This document shows positions 55,584 through 63,506 of a stretch of DNA of 64,000 nt, piece after piece; position 1 is the stretch's first letter, and each line of letters starts with the position of its first letter. Origin of the DNA: Candidatus Enterococcus myersii (GTDB lineage Bacteria > Bacillota > Bacilli > Lactobacillales > Enterococcaceae); the NCBI RefSeq assembly GCF_017316025.1, contig NZ_JAFLVT010000018.1, forward strand, positions 44,356 to 108,355. The letters run 5' to 3'. The notes under the pieces are model-generated. The model made no database searches. It had not been told where the DNA came from and worked only from the letters and a program-made list of their open reading frames with translations. The position numbers and the translations under genes are program-made.

Positions 55584-56765
55584 TCATACAATCAAGTTTT
55601 CAATTGCCATACTTTGTTGTTCTAAAATCTTTTTGTGCCGTTCAGATAATTCGGCGTTTAATACCATGTCACTAATAAAAGAGGTTCCTCTAATACGATC
55701 CAATTCAATCGTCATTTTTAAAGTAGGGGCGACTTGCCTTCCTAACCAGTTGTAAGTTCGTTCTATCGTGTACGGCTTTGGCTCTGAGGTCAATTGAATT
55801 TCTTTACGATTTCGACCGACAAATCGGCCCCACTTTTCATTAAGAGGCCAGTTGGTTCTTCTTTTCCCTTGTACCTTGTCTGCAATTCGCATGTAGCGAG
55901 TAATGATTGAAAACGTAGTGCTCTCAATACTTCTCCCTTTCATCAAATCCATAATTGCGTGATAAGCACGTTCATTTTTCAACCGAATTTCAAACCGATT
56001 CTTCGTTTCTGTCTGGTCGAGAGGTATCCCTAGTTTGATATATTGCTCATAGTCTTTTTCATAGAGACAAAAATAAACCTCACTTTTGAGACTGCCTATA
56101 TATAAGGTATTCCCCATGCCATCCTTTTCATCAGCTTTCAACAGCTCCCCCGACCGATAACTTTTAAAGGTTCGGAACAAGGAAATACATTCTTCGTTTT
56201 GGCATTTTTTGGTTAAATAGGGAATATTCAGTAATCCTGCACGGTCATTGATTGCCAAATCCAATCGTTTCATCACGCCGCCTAACTTTAAACTTGTCTC
56301 AAAAAAATCATACCAACTTCTTTTTTGCGCAAGTAAAAATGTTTCGAATTGCCGACAACCACGTCCTTTCATTTCAATGAGAATACCTTTGTCTTCTTCC
56401 TGAGATACCATCACTACAATATCTCCCATAACATATTGTTCTTGGTAAGAATAAAAGGCATAATCCTCATGAAGCATATAATCAAAATTTAGATGCAAAA
56501 CCTCTTGTATAATTTTTCGTGCGTTTGTAGTTGGAAATCGAATGCGTACATAATCAAATAGCAAAGTTAAAGGTAAATCAGGGTTGAACGTTTCTAGCTG
56601 TTGAAAAATCTTTCTCATGACACTTTTAGCCGGAACCTTCTTTCCCGACTCAATTTTATTGAGATACTCTCGTGATAAATCACAAGCTATTGCCAATTTG
56701 TTTTGAGTGACCTTATACTCCTTCCTTTTTTCCTTCAATAGTTCTTTTGTAAAATTTCTTCTCAT
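55584..56765 (-). CDS. Relaxase / replication initiator, Tn916 Orf20 (NicK/MobT family)
   Basis: This 393-aa protein nicks oriT and covalently carries the strand, and in this family also starts element replication. It has an N-terminal Cro-like HTH (YKVTQNKLAIACDLSREYLNKIESGKKVPAKS) and the Rep_trans domain with a motif YDFFETSLKLGGVMKRLDLAINDRAG carrying acidic catalytic residues. GGTGGTGA lies seven bases ahead of the ATG at 56765. The oriT inverted repeat is about 130 bases upstream. Confidence 0.93.
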   Translation of the reverse strand: MRRNFTKELLKEKRKEYKVTQNKLAIACDLSREYLNKIESGKKVPAKSVMRKIFQQLETFNPDLPLTLLFDYVRIRFPTTNARKIIQEVLHLNFDYMLHEDYAFYSYQEQYVMGDIVVMVSQEEDKGILIEMKGRGCRQFETFLLAQKRSWYDFFETSLKLGGVMKRLDLAINDRAGLLNIPYLTKKCQNEECISLFRTFKSYRSGELLKADEKDGMGNTLYIGSLKSEVYFCLYEKDYEQYIKLGIPLDQTETKNRFEIRLKNERAYHAIMDLMKGRSIESTTFSIITRYMRIADKVQGKRRTNWPLNEKWGRFVGRNRKEIQLTSEPKPYTIERTYNWLGRQVAPTLKMTIELDRIRGTSFISDMVLNAELSERHKKILEQQSMAIENLIV

Positions 56766-56892
56766 TGATGATTCACCACCAAATTTCAAAATGTGAACTA
56801 TCCAACTTGAGTTCACATTTTCTAAAAATACTAATTATCCTTGATATACCAGCAATTCTTAATCGTTGCTTGCTTATTTTTTGTGTTTTTGT

Positions 56893-56916
56893 ACCCCCCT
56901 GTTAGATACGGGGGGT
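56893..56916. other. oriT: oriT core of the Tn916 family
   Basis: Six C and six G (flanked by A and T) form an inverted repeat around TGTTAGATAC; on the minus strand it reads CCCCCCGTATCTAACAGGGGGG. This is the conserved oriT nick region of Tn916-type elements as I know it. It lies upstream of the relaxase, as expected. The surrounding interval 56766-57025 also has a hairpin GCGGAGGATT-like repeat (GGAGGATTT at 56963 and AAATCCTCC at 56983) and no gene. Confidence 0.85.
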
Positions 56917-57025
56917 GAGACATCATGGCCGGCTGGCGCCGTCCATGAACAGGCACAGCACCACGGAGGATTTCTGCTTCGCAAATCCTCCGCGGTCAGC
57001 GCCTATCAGTTGGTTTATTTGGCGG

Positions 57026-57316
57026 TTACTCCTCGGCAATGCCCCCAATTTCCAACTCTGCCTTAATCTCAAACAAGTCTTGACGGATATTCGATTCTTT
57101 TGCATGATCCGCAATCCGTTCCAATTCACTGATGACTTGATTCAGCTCAATTCGAGCATCGGTTTCCTCGTCCATTACATATGAATCACCAGGGACTTTC
57201 ACCCCATTTTTGCAAATATCAAAATTGAGCCGGCGTAATTCTTCTTCTAGTTCTGAATCTGACTGAATCTTACCAATCACCCAGTAGATTTCTCCAATCA
57301 ACTCATCATAAATCAT
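57026..57316 (-). CDS. Hypothetical protein, 96 aa, coupled to the methyltransferase
   Basis: This acidic helical protein (MIYDELIGEIYWVIGKIQSDSELEEELRRLNF) has no recognisable domain. It overlaps the end of the methyltransferase gene by 11 bases and so is translated with it. Such coupling suggests a partner role, for example modulating the methyltransferase or protecting DNA, but this is inference only. Confidence 0.6.
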   Translation of the reverse strand: MIYDELIGEIYWVIGKIQSDSELEEELRRLNFDICKNGVKVPGDSYVMDEETDARIELNQVISELERIADHAKESNIRQDLFEIKAELEIGGIAEE

Positions 57317-58448
57317 GCCTATCCACCTCCTTTAATCTTCTGGCAATATCAAAAATGACCGGAACTGTCACAGAGTTTCCGGCCTGTTTGTACAATTGAC
57401 TATCTGAATTGACTTGAGCTGCCCGATCAAAAGCACAGTCTGGAAAGCCCTGAAGCCGCCAGCACTCTCTAGGTGTTAGCTTCCGAATCTGATACTGATT
57501 TGTGACGACTGCTTGTTGGTCTCCTGTTAATAAGGTATGCACACTTTGTTTTCCCAGACGTCCTCGGCGACTTGTGGAATTAGGAAAAGCCAGGTTCACA
57601 CTGTCCCCTGGCTTCACCTCTTGATATTCTGTTTTATTTTTTCGAATCATGATCTTCGTTCCCCCTTGTTTCGTTGACAAAGTGGGAGCTGTTCCGGTCA
57701 CCTCGTAAACCCGATTACCTTGTTCAAAATTTCCCGGCAACATACCGGCTACTGAAATCCCCTCATTTACCGGCAATGCGATTTTGATTCCTTCATCGCC
57801 TGTTAAGGTTGGTGCTACACCATCTGAACCATAGACTTGGCCCCCCATTCCACGATTGGAAGGATTGATATTTACTAAGTTTCTGATGTTTTGATCAGAT
57901 GTTGGAGACGATCCAATGATAGGAAATACCTGTTCGGTACATGCGTCTCGAGAATGTCCGATAAGGAAGACCCGCTCGCGACTTTGGGGAACGTAGGCCT
58001 TTGAGTTAAACACCTGCCATTCCACATCATACCCCAATCCATCCAGCGTTCGGAGGATCGTCTCGAACGTAGCCCCTCCTTCGTGATTGAGCAACCCTCG
58101 GACGTTCTCAAGGAATAGAAACTTAGGTTGGAGAAGAGCGGCGAACCGAGCGATTTCAAAGAATAAAGTACCTCGAGTATCGGAAAATCCTTGCCGCTTT
58201 CCCGCAATTGAAAAAGCTTGGCACGGAAATCCGTCGCAAAGGATGTCCACTGGTCCGAGGGATTGAATAAACTCGTCTGATATACTTGTGATGTCATGCA
58301 TTTCCACCTCCTCTCTAGTATCATGAATTGCCTTATAACTACGCCTAGCAAATTCATCAATTTCACAAAAGCCGATACAGTGATGGCCCGCTTGTTCCAT
58401 ACCTAAGCGAAAACCACCAATCCCGGCAAATAAATCTAAAAATGTCAT
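57306..58448 (-). CDS. C5-cytosine DNA methyltransferase (orphan)
   Basis: This 380-aa enzyme has the standard motifs: I FLDLFAGIGGFRLGMEQAG, IV CDGFPCQAFSIAGKRQGF with catalytic Cys near 76, VI FLFLENVRGLLNH, VIII QSRERVFLIGHSR, and at the C-terminus IX/X RKLTPRECWRLQGFPD and YKQAGNSVTVPV. The target-recognition part is at about 180-310. No restriction endonuclease gene is nearby, so it probably protects the element from host restriction or marks its DNA. AGGTGA precedes the ATG. Confidence 0.95.
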   Translation of the reverse strand: MTFLDLFAGIGGFRLGMEQAGHHCIGFCEIDEFARRSYKAIHDTREEVEMHDITSISDEFIQSLGPVDILCDGFPCQAFSIAGKRQGFSDTRGTLFFEIARFAALLQPKFLFLENVRGLLNHEGGATFETILRTLDGLGYDVEWQVFNSKAYVPQSRERVFLIGHSRDACTEQVFPIIGSSPTSDQNIRNLVNINPSNRGMGGQVYGSDGVAPTLTGDEGIKIALPVNEGISVAGMLPGNFEQGNRVYEVTGTAPTLSTKQGGTKIMIRKNKTEYQEVKPGDSVNLAFPNSTSRRGRLGKQSVHTLLTGDQQAVVTNQYQIRKLTPRECWRLQGFPDCAFDRAAQVNSDSQLYKQAGNSVTVPVIFDIARRLKEVDRHDL

Positions 58449-58473
58449 AAATCACCTCATTCATTGCAAAGAA

Positions 58474-58505
58474 AAAAGCCAAGAACATTTTTTGCTCTTG
58501 GCTAC
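58474..58505 (-). terminator. Terminator of the trxB-trxA unit
   Basis: AGCCAAGAGC and GTTCTTGGCT arms (one wobble) with T6 on the minus strand end the thioredoxin genes 56 bases past the trxA stop and only 26 before the methyltransferase start. Confidence 0.85.
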
Positions 58506-58560
58506 TAGGCTATTCACTTTGTCACATTTTCTATCCAAATATAATTAATTTTTTTGCTAA

Positions 58561-58869
58561 TTAAGCAAACTCATTCAATATTTTTGCTAAAGTTTCTTTG
58601 TCATGTACGCCAACAAGCTTGTCAACAACCCGACCGTCTTTTTTTATCATTAATGTTGGAATACTCATCACACCGAATTCACTAGCCGTAACTGGATTAT
58701 CATCCACATTCAATTTAAAAATTGATACCTTATCACCCATCTCAGCTTCTAATTCATCCAAAATAGGAGCCTGCATTTTACATGGACCACACCATGGAGC
58801 CCAAAAATCGATTAATGCTAATCCCTGACTTGTTTCTTCTTTAAATTGTTGATCATTAATTTTTTTCAT
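58561..58869 (-). CDS. trxA: Thioredoxin
   Basis: This 102-aa thiol-disulfide carrier has the active site WAPWCGPCKMQAP with Cys at about 27 and 30, and the cis-Pro in MSIPTLMI. It starts 13 bases after trxB in the same transcript. The ATG at 58869 has AGGTGAAG ahead. It is an element-borne copy, additional to whatever the host has. Confidence 0.96.
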   Translation of the reverse strand: MKKINDQQFKEETSQGLALIDFWAPWCGPCKMQAPILDELEAEMGDKVSIFKLNVDDNPVTASEFGVMSIPTLMIKKDGRVVDKLVGVHDKETLAKILNEFA

Positions 58870-58882
58870 TTCTTCACCTATT

Positions 58883-59812
58883 CTATACATTTATTTTTGA
58901 GTTTTCTTCAATATATTTATATGCCTCTTGACCTGCAATACTTCCATCACCTACAGCTGTTGTAACTTGACGTAATACTTTTTCCCTCACATCTCCAATA
59001 GCATAAATACCAGGAATGGTAGTCCGCATTCTCTCATCCGTTCTGATCCATCCATTATCATTTACAATTCCTAAGCTTGTAAATGGTTGGGTAATAGGAT
59101 CTAAACCGACATAAATAAATACTCCGTCAGCAGTAATTTCTTTCGACTGATCGTTTTTTGGATTTTTTAATTGAACTGAGGTCACTTTCATTTGGTTTCC
59201 CTTAATTTCCTCAATTACAGCATTCCATTCAAAAGAAATTTTTTCGTTATTAAAAGCACGTTCTTGAAGTATTTTTTGTGCCCTTAAGGTATCTCTTCGA
59301 TGGACAATTGTTACCTTAGAGGCAAATTGTGTTAGGTAAATAGCTTCCTCCACCGCAGAGTCTCCACCACCAACTACTAATAGTTCTTTATTTCTAAAGA
59401 ACGCGCCGTCACATACCGCACAATACGATACACCCATTCCTGAATAAGAATCTTCACCTTTTACTCCAAGCATTTTATGAACTGCGCCTGTGGCAATGAT
59501 TATCGTTCTGGCTTGATACATTTCATTTAAGCCATTAATAATTTTTATACTGCCACCATTCTCAATTTTCTCAACAGTATCATGCTTTAACTCGACACCA
59601 AATTTTTCTGTACCAGCAAGCATCTTCATGGATAAATCTGGTCCTAGAATAGATTCAAATCCTGGATAGTTCTCAATCTCTGCAGTATTGTTCATTTGTC
59701 CTCCAGGAAGCCCCTTTTCTAACATCAACACTGAAAGATTTGAACGTGCTGCATATAAAGCAGCGGTCATACCTCCGGGTCCTGCCCCAATTATTACTAC
59801 ATCATAGATCAT
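58883..59812 (-). CDS. trxB: Thioredoxin reductase
   Basis: This 309-aa FAD/NADPH enzyme has the FAD site DVVIIGAGPGGMTAALYAARS, the redox CAVC pair at about 131 and 134 (SYCAVCDGAFF), the NADPH site LLVVGGGDSAVEEAIYL and the C-terminal GIYAIGDVREK. It reduces the thioredoxin encoded just downstream. An operator-like palindrome lies about 125 bases upstream. Confidence 0.97.
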   Translation of the reverse strand: MIYDVVIIGAGPGGMTAALYAARSNLSVLMLEKGLPGGQMNNTAEIENYPGFESILGPDLSMKMLAGTEKFGVELKHDTVEKIENGGSIKIINGLNEMYQARTIIIATGAVHKMLGVKGEDSYSGMGVSYCAVCDGAFFRNKELLVVGGGDSAVEEAIYLTQFASKVTIVHRRDTLRAQKILQERAFNNEKISFEWNAVIEEIKGNQMKVTSVQLKNPKNDQSKEITADGVFIYVGLDPITQPFTSLGIVNDNGWIRTDERMRTTIPGIYAIGDVREKVLRQVTTAVGDGSIAGQEAYKYIEENSKINV

Positions 59813-59872
59813 AGGTAACCTCCTTTAAAAATTTATCACTTTAGATTCTAATTTAATCATGATTTTTTGTTC

Positions 59873-59902
59873 CTACGTTACCACGATTACATCTAATTCC
59901 AT
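59873..59902 (-). CDS. Possible nine-codon leader ORF ahead of trxB
   Basis: ATG with a strong GGAGGAATGTAA ribosome site reads MELDVIVVT and stops, about 60 bases before trxB. It lies between the operator palindrome and trxB. It could be a leader peptide or a relic of a lost gene start. Confidence 0.3.
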   Translation of the reverse strand: MELDVIVVT

Positions 59903-59936
59903 TTACATTCCTCCACAATTTCTAATTCAAAACCTA

Positions 59937-59954
59937 TTCAACTAACGAGTTGAA
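59937..59954. promoter_or_regulatory. Operator-like palindrome upstream of trxB (TTCAA-N8-TTGAA)
   Basis: TTCAACTAACGAGTTGAA shares both half-sites, the spacing of eight and a following T with the site at 60734-60751. Size and shape fit ArsR/SmtB-family operators. It is the likely binding site of the rhodanese-fused ArsR protein encoded just upstream. Confidence 0.65.
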
Positions 59955-59993
59955 TACTAACATAAATATATTTCTCTGGCAAAATATTTGTAT

Positions 59994-60027
59994 CAAGAAA
60001 AAAACCGCCTAATTAATAGGCAGTTTC
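59994..60027 (-). terminator. Terminator of the ArsR-rhodanese gene
   Basis: AACCGCCT and AGGCAGTT arms with an eight-base loop and a T-run on the minus strand lie just past the ArsR stop, so trxB-trxA must use its own promoter. Confidence 0.8.
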
Positions 60028-60039
60028 AATTTCTTTCTA

Positions 60040-60687
60040 TCAATGAGAGATATGATGTAAATTCCAATCATTTACACTTTCGCTAAGTCGAACAGCCTGT
60101 CGACCATGTTTTTCTAAAATCGCAATTGCCTCTTTTGCCATCAAGCAATGCGGCCCACGGCAGTAAGCAACGATTTCTTTATCTTTCGGTAAGTGATTAA
60201 TCATACTTTCCAACTCTTGCACAGGCATCGAAATAGCACCAGGAATATGGGCAGTTAAGTATTCCTCTGAAGGTCTTACATCAATCAGTACAACCTCTTT
60301 TGCCTGAATCTTTTCTTCTAAATCTTCAATCGTCAAAATGTAATCGTCTTCTTTAGGATTTTCAAAATTTTGCTTAATCACATTTCGCTTAACAAGCTGA
60401 TCTTGGGCGGTTTCAAAAAAGAGCGTCAACATATTCTCAATGTTCACATCAAAAACTTGATAATAAATATAATTTTTATATTTTTGATTTTTAACTAAGT
60501 GAGCTTTCAAAAGGGTCTGTAAATGTTTGGAGACATTCGCAACAGATAAATCAGTATCTTTTGCAATATTCTCAACTGTTTTTGGAGATTGCATAAGAAG
60601 GCTCATGATTTCCAAACGATTTGAATTAGCTAAAGCTTTCCCCATCAAAGAATATTGTTCAAATAACTCTTTATTAGTGTGATTCAT
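60040..60687 (-). CDS. ArsR-family regulator fused to a rhodanese domain
   Basis: This 215-aa protein has an ArsR winged HTH at about 12-90 (LANSNRLEIMSLLMQSPKTVENIAKDTDLSVANVSKHLQTLL) and a rhodanese domain at about 115-213 with the active-site loop CRGPHCLMA (Cys near 176 and 181). The ArsR part has no cysteine, so sensing by metal thiolates is unlikely; the rhodanese Cys is the natural sensor for sulfane sulfur or oxidants. It lies upstream of trxB-trxA and has its own palindrome. Repression of the thioredoxin genes is inferred. Confidence 0.88.
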   Translation of the reverse strand: MNHTNKELFEQYSLMGKALANSNRLEIMSLLMQSPKTVENIAKDTDLSVANVSKHLQTLLKAHLVKNQKYKNYIYYQVFDVNIENMLTLFFETAQDQLVKRNVIKQNFENPKEDDYILTIEDLEEKIQAKEVVLIDVRPSEEYLTAHIPGAISMPVQELESMINHLPKDKEIVAYCRGPHCLMAKEAIAILEKHGRQAVRLSESVNDWNLHHISH

Positions 60688-60733
60688 CTCAATTTTTCTC
60701 CTTTAAGATTTTCAATCTCTTCTACTAAAATAG

Positions 60734-60751
60734 TTCAATTAATAAGTTGAA
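60734..60751. promoter_or_regulatory. Operator-like palindrome upstream of the ArsR gene (TTCAA-N8-TTGAA)
   Basis: TTCAATTAATAAGTTGAA matches the site ahead of trxB in both half-sites and spacing. It is 47 bases from the ArsR start, in the promoter position, so autoregulation is likely. The rest of 60688-60924 has no gene. Confidence 0.65.
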
Positions 60752-60924
60752 TAGTATCCATTTAATCACGTATTGTCAATTGCTTTGAGTTTTTTACTTT
60801 CAATACTGTTCTCCTGTTTGACATAAATTTATATCTTGTTTTCTAGAAATTCATGATATTTACCTTATCTCTAAAAATAGATTAAGAAAATAAAACAGAT
60901 TAAATGTCGGTTTGTATTTTAGCG

Positions 60925-62325
60925 TTATTCTTTAGATTTAAGATTTACTTGTATTATGTCCTGAATGGCATCTAAAAAGTTATAACTCTTTGGAACTAAA
61001 GGAGTATAAAACTCACTAATCACACTCCCGCCTGTATCCACATAACCTCGTCCTTTGATGCGTTTCATAAAGAAGTTTTTTTCAACCTCACCAAACATCA
61101 TGGAATACCCGAGTTCACTCATCCTTCCCAAGGCCACACGGAAGTTAAATTGATCCCGAATCCCATCTCCTAAATATTTCGCATCCGGTCTTTGACAAGC
61201 TAAAATCAGAAAGAAACCAGATTGACGACCTAACATCACGATTTGCTTGAGCTTATTCAAAATCACCGCACTTTCCTTCGTTGTTAACATCTCCATATAA
61301 GCCACGTATTCATCAAAGATTAAAAAGTTGGGCGGAAGTCCCAAATACGCATAATTCTCTCCTGTTTTGTAGTTTGGCATTTCTTTCATCGCCACACTAC
61401 GAGCCATCATGCGTTCATAGAAATCCTCCACACAAGTAGAAATTTCATCTTTTTGGGAGTATACGTGAGTCATTACCGTGCTTAAATCGGCTAAGTCCGC
61501 ATTTTTTGGGTCAAGAACAAATAGTTCTGCATCAGATTTCAGCAAAGCCTCGATAATGGTGAGTAAGAAATAGGTCTTCCCACCACCAGTGCCACCTGCG
61601 ATTAACATATGAGGTAAGGAATCATACGCCCACACTTGATTTTTCATCAATCGCAAAGCTCCATTTTCTGCCACCACCTCCTCAATTCCAATTCGATTGG
61701 CAATCATATCGTAAAGCAAAGTATATTCCACATAAGAATCCTTGAGTTCCTTTTCCACTAGCTCACAATACAGCCCACTCTCCAACTTCTTTTCTAACTT
61801 TAAAAGCTGATCCTGATACTTTCCTAATGATATTTGGATACGAATGGAAATCAAGCCGTTCTCCATACGGTAATAGATTTTGGGGAAGTAACTGATGGTC
61901 TCCTTCGTTCGGCTCCTATCCAAATCTTTGAAAAAGCCTTCACTCTGGGTTTGTTTCACTTCGTACCAATGATTTTCCAGAATCATCCGGGCTAGCTTTT
62001 GTCGATGCCACAGACTTCGCCAGTGATCATGAAAAAAATGAATATAAAATAACATTAGACTTCCCGAAAGCGCCAGACTTCCAAGCAGACGGACTAAATC
62101 TTTCATAGCCCAAGTGATTTCAATAGTGGAAAGTGATAGCTTAGAAATATCTAGCTGCCTAAGCTCTTGAAAATAAAAGATGCTCATCCAGCCAATGAAC
62201 AAAGCGATTAACCATCCAAGAACAAAGTGATAAATTAAGTGTTGATCGCTTGCTCGTATCCGATGTCCTTTGTACAATTTGATGTTTTCCACCTCCAATC
62301 GAAAAAAGCCCAACAGAAATTTCAT
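60925..62325 (-). CDS. FtsK/SpoIIIE-type coupling ATPase, Tn916 Orf21 (TcpA/ConQ)
   Basis: This ATPase has two N-terminal membrane helices (about 30-50 and 70-95), Walker A IAGGTGGGKTYFLLTI near 240 and Walker B FLIFDEYVAYM near 335, with the HILACQRPDAKYLGDGIRDQFNFR-like sensor region after it. It delivers the relaxase-DNA complex to the channel. The Tn916 homologue begins near the KGHRIRAS block, so the frame's first ATG at 62325, which has no ribosome site and lies inside a terminator hairpin, may not be the real start; a GGAGG lies after the hairpin at about codon 10. Confidence 0.92.
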   Translation of the reverse strand: MKFLLGFFRLEVENIKLYKGHRIRASDQHLIYHFVLGWLIALFIGWMSIFYFQELRQLDISKLSLSTIEITWAMKDLVRLLGSLALSGSLMLFYIHFFHDHWRSLWHRQKLARMILENHWYEVKQTQSEGFFKDLDRSRTKETISYFPKIYYRMENGLISIRIQISLGKYQDQLLKLEKKLESGLYCELVEKELKDSYVEYTLLYDMIANRIGIEEVVAENGALRLMKNQVWAYDSLPHMLIAGGTGGGKTYFLLTIIEALLKSDAELFVLDPKNADLADLSTVMTHVYSQKDEISTCVEDFYERMMARSVAMKEMPNYKTGENYAYLGLPPNFLIFDEYVAYMEMLTTKESAVILNKLKQIVMLGRQSGFFLILACQRPDAKYLGDGIRDQFNFRVALGRMSELGYSMMFGEVEKNFFMKRIKGRGYVDTGGSVISEFYTPLVPKSYNFLDAIQDIIQVNLKSKE

Positions 62326-62332
62326 TGGGCTA
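62305..62332 (-). terminator. Hairpin ahead of Orf21
   Basis: AGCCCAA and TTGGGCT arms with T6 on the minus strand. It overlaps the first codons of the longest Orf21 frame. It may act as an attenuator between the DUF961 genes and the coupling ATPase. Confidence 0.65.
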
Positions 62333-62348
62333 ATTTCAACAAGTTATG

Positions 62349-62684
62349 CTAGTCATTTACTGCTATGGGGAGTTGCTTAGTTTCAACTAATTGCTTTAAA
62401 AAACTTTCAATGGCATCCGGCATTTCCACACCAATCTCTTCTAATACGGATTCGGCTTCCCGACACAAGCGTTCATCTACTTCCACAACCATGAAGAAAG
62501 AGCCTTCTTCATCTAACCAATCCAAGACATCGAACTCTTCTTCGTCTGGTTCAAGAAAATCTTGATGCATAATCAGAAATACTTTTTCGTTCACCGTCAG
62601 AGCTTTGTTCATTTGTTCTTCGGTTAGCTCTCCTTTGCCATATTGTTCCAGACAATCCATCATATGCTCAACATCAATTTTCAT
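62349..62684 (-). CDS. RelB/DinJ-like (ribbon-helix-helix) protein with acidic N-terminal part
   Basis: This 111-aa protein ends with VVEVDERLCREAESVLEEIGVEMPDAIESFLKQLVETKQLP, which follows the RelB/DinJ antitoxin pattern (A-x-x-VLxxLG-x-x-x-x-x-AI-x-x-FLxQ-V-x-x-x-x-LP). The first 60 residues are acidic and unassigned. No RelE-type toxin gene is adjacent. It starts ten bases after the Orf22-like stop and is co-transcribed. It could be an orphan antitoxin or a DNA-binding regulator of the element. Confidence 0.6.
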   Translation of the reverse strand: MKIDVEHMMDCLEQYGKGELTEEQMNKALTVNEKVFLIMHQDFLEPDEEEFDVLDWLDEEGSFFMVVEVDERLCREAESVLEEIGVEMPDAIESFLKQLVETKQLPIAVND

Positions 62685-62693
62685 CCTCTTCAC

Positions 62694-63068
62694 CTATTTC
62701 TTCCCTTCGTTTTGATTGGTAGAAGTTCCTTGATTTTGCGGGCGTTTCAGTACCAAATCATCCGCTTTAATGAACCAGTTGACGGTGGTCCCTTCTCGGA
62801 AAACATAATTGGCGACAGTATCCACAATTGGATTCACCAAATCGACTTCTGCATCATAGGCAAACTCACGTAATGGAACATTTGCTGGAATACTGACTTG
62901 AATCATTCGACCTTGAGCCGAGGATTTCAAATTATAAGTCCGTTCTTTGATCTCATTACTAATCGTTCCATCCTCATTTTGTTTGCGAACTTCCCGGCGC
63001 AATGCGGAAAACCGCAATTTCCCAAACGTTAATCCGGAATCTACAACAATACCTTCTGTTAATCTCAT
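62694..63068 (-). CDS. DUF961 protein, Tn916 Orf22 (HelP-like)
   Basis: This 124-aa protein matches YdcP/HelP, which in ICEBs1 helps the host helicase during rolling-circle replication of the element. FGKLRFSALRREVRKQNEDGT, KERTYNLKSSAQGRMIQVSIP and VVNWFIKADDLV-like blocks are seen. It sits in tandem with Orf23. Confidence 0.88.
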   Translation of the reverse strand: MRLTEGIVVDSGLTFGKLRFSALRREVRKQNEDGTISNEIKERTYNLKSSAQGRMIQVSIPANVPLREFAYDAEVDLVNPIVDTVANYVFREGTTVNWFIKADDLVLKRPQNQGTSTNQNEGKK

Positions 63069-63080
63069 ATTCTTTTCCTC

Positions 63081-63395
63081 CTATGCTTTCACTAAATCAT
63101 CGACATGCAACACGTAATCGGTAAAACCACGGTTCTCGATTTCATAACCCTTGGCAACTAAGTGGGGATTGACAGCCTTCAATGGTTGATCTTGATCAAA
63201 ATCCTTTTCCCCGGCTTCCGCTGCGACCACCACTTCAATATCATCGGCGCGTTGCTTACTGGAATATAAATGATAACTACGACCAATCACCGTAGTATAC
63301 CGCCCATATCCTTCTGTTAGAATTTCGCCTTCACCGGCATAACTTATCTTTCCAAAGGTTTCGACCATATTTGGTACGACAAATTTTAATTCCAT
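63081..63395 (-). CDS. DUF961 protein, Tn916 Orf23 (HelP-like)
   Basis: This 104-aa protein belongs to the same family as the product of the next gene (MELKFVVPNMVETFGKISYAGEGE, GRSYHLYSSKQRADDIEVVVA). Tandem orf22-orf23 is the standard start of the Tn916 transfer operon. The 111 bases upstream contain a weak hairpin at 63439-63465 that may end the surface-protein gene. Confidence 0.88.
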   Translation of the reverse strand: MELKFVVPNMVETFGKISYAGEGEILTEGYGRYTTVIGRSYHLYSSKQRADDIEVVVAAEAGEKDFDQDQPLKAVNPHLVAKGYEIENRGFTDYVLHVDDLVKA

Positions 63396-63506
63396 ATTTT
63401 TTTCCTCTTTTCATTTTTAGTTTGGATACAAAAATAGCGCGACCACTTTTTTAGGAGGCGATCGCACACATTGGTTTTTACTATTTACTTGTTTCATCTC
63501 ATCACC

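Noticed and set aside
56866-57184. Plus-strand frames of 66-89 codons across oriT
   Set aside because: They run over the oriT inverted repeat and antisense to the 96-aa gene; no ribosome site.
57875-58366. A 163-codon minus-strand frame in a different phase of the methyltransferase gene
   Set aside because: The overlapping methyltransferase has all catalytic motifs; the alternative frame has none.
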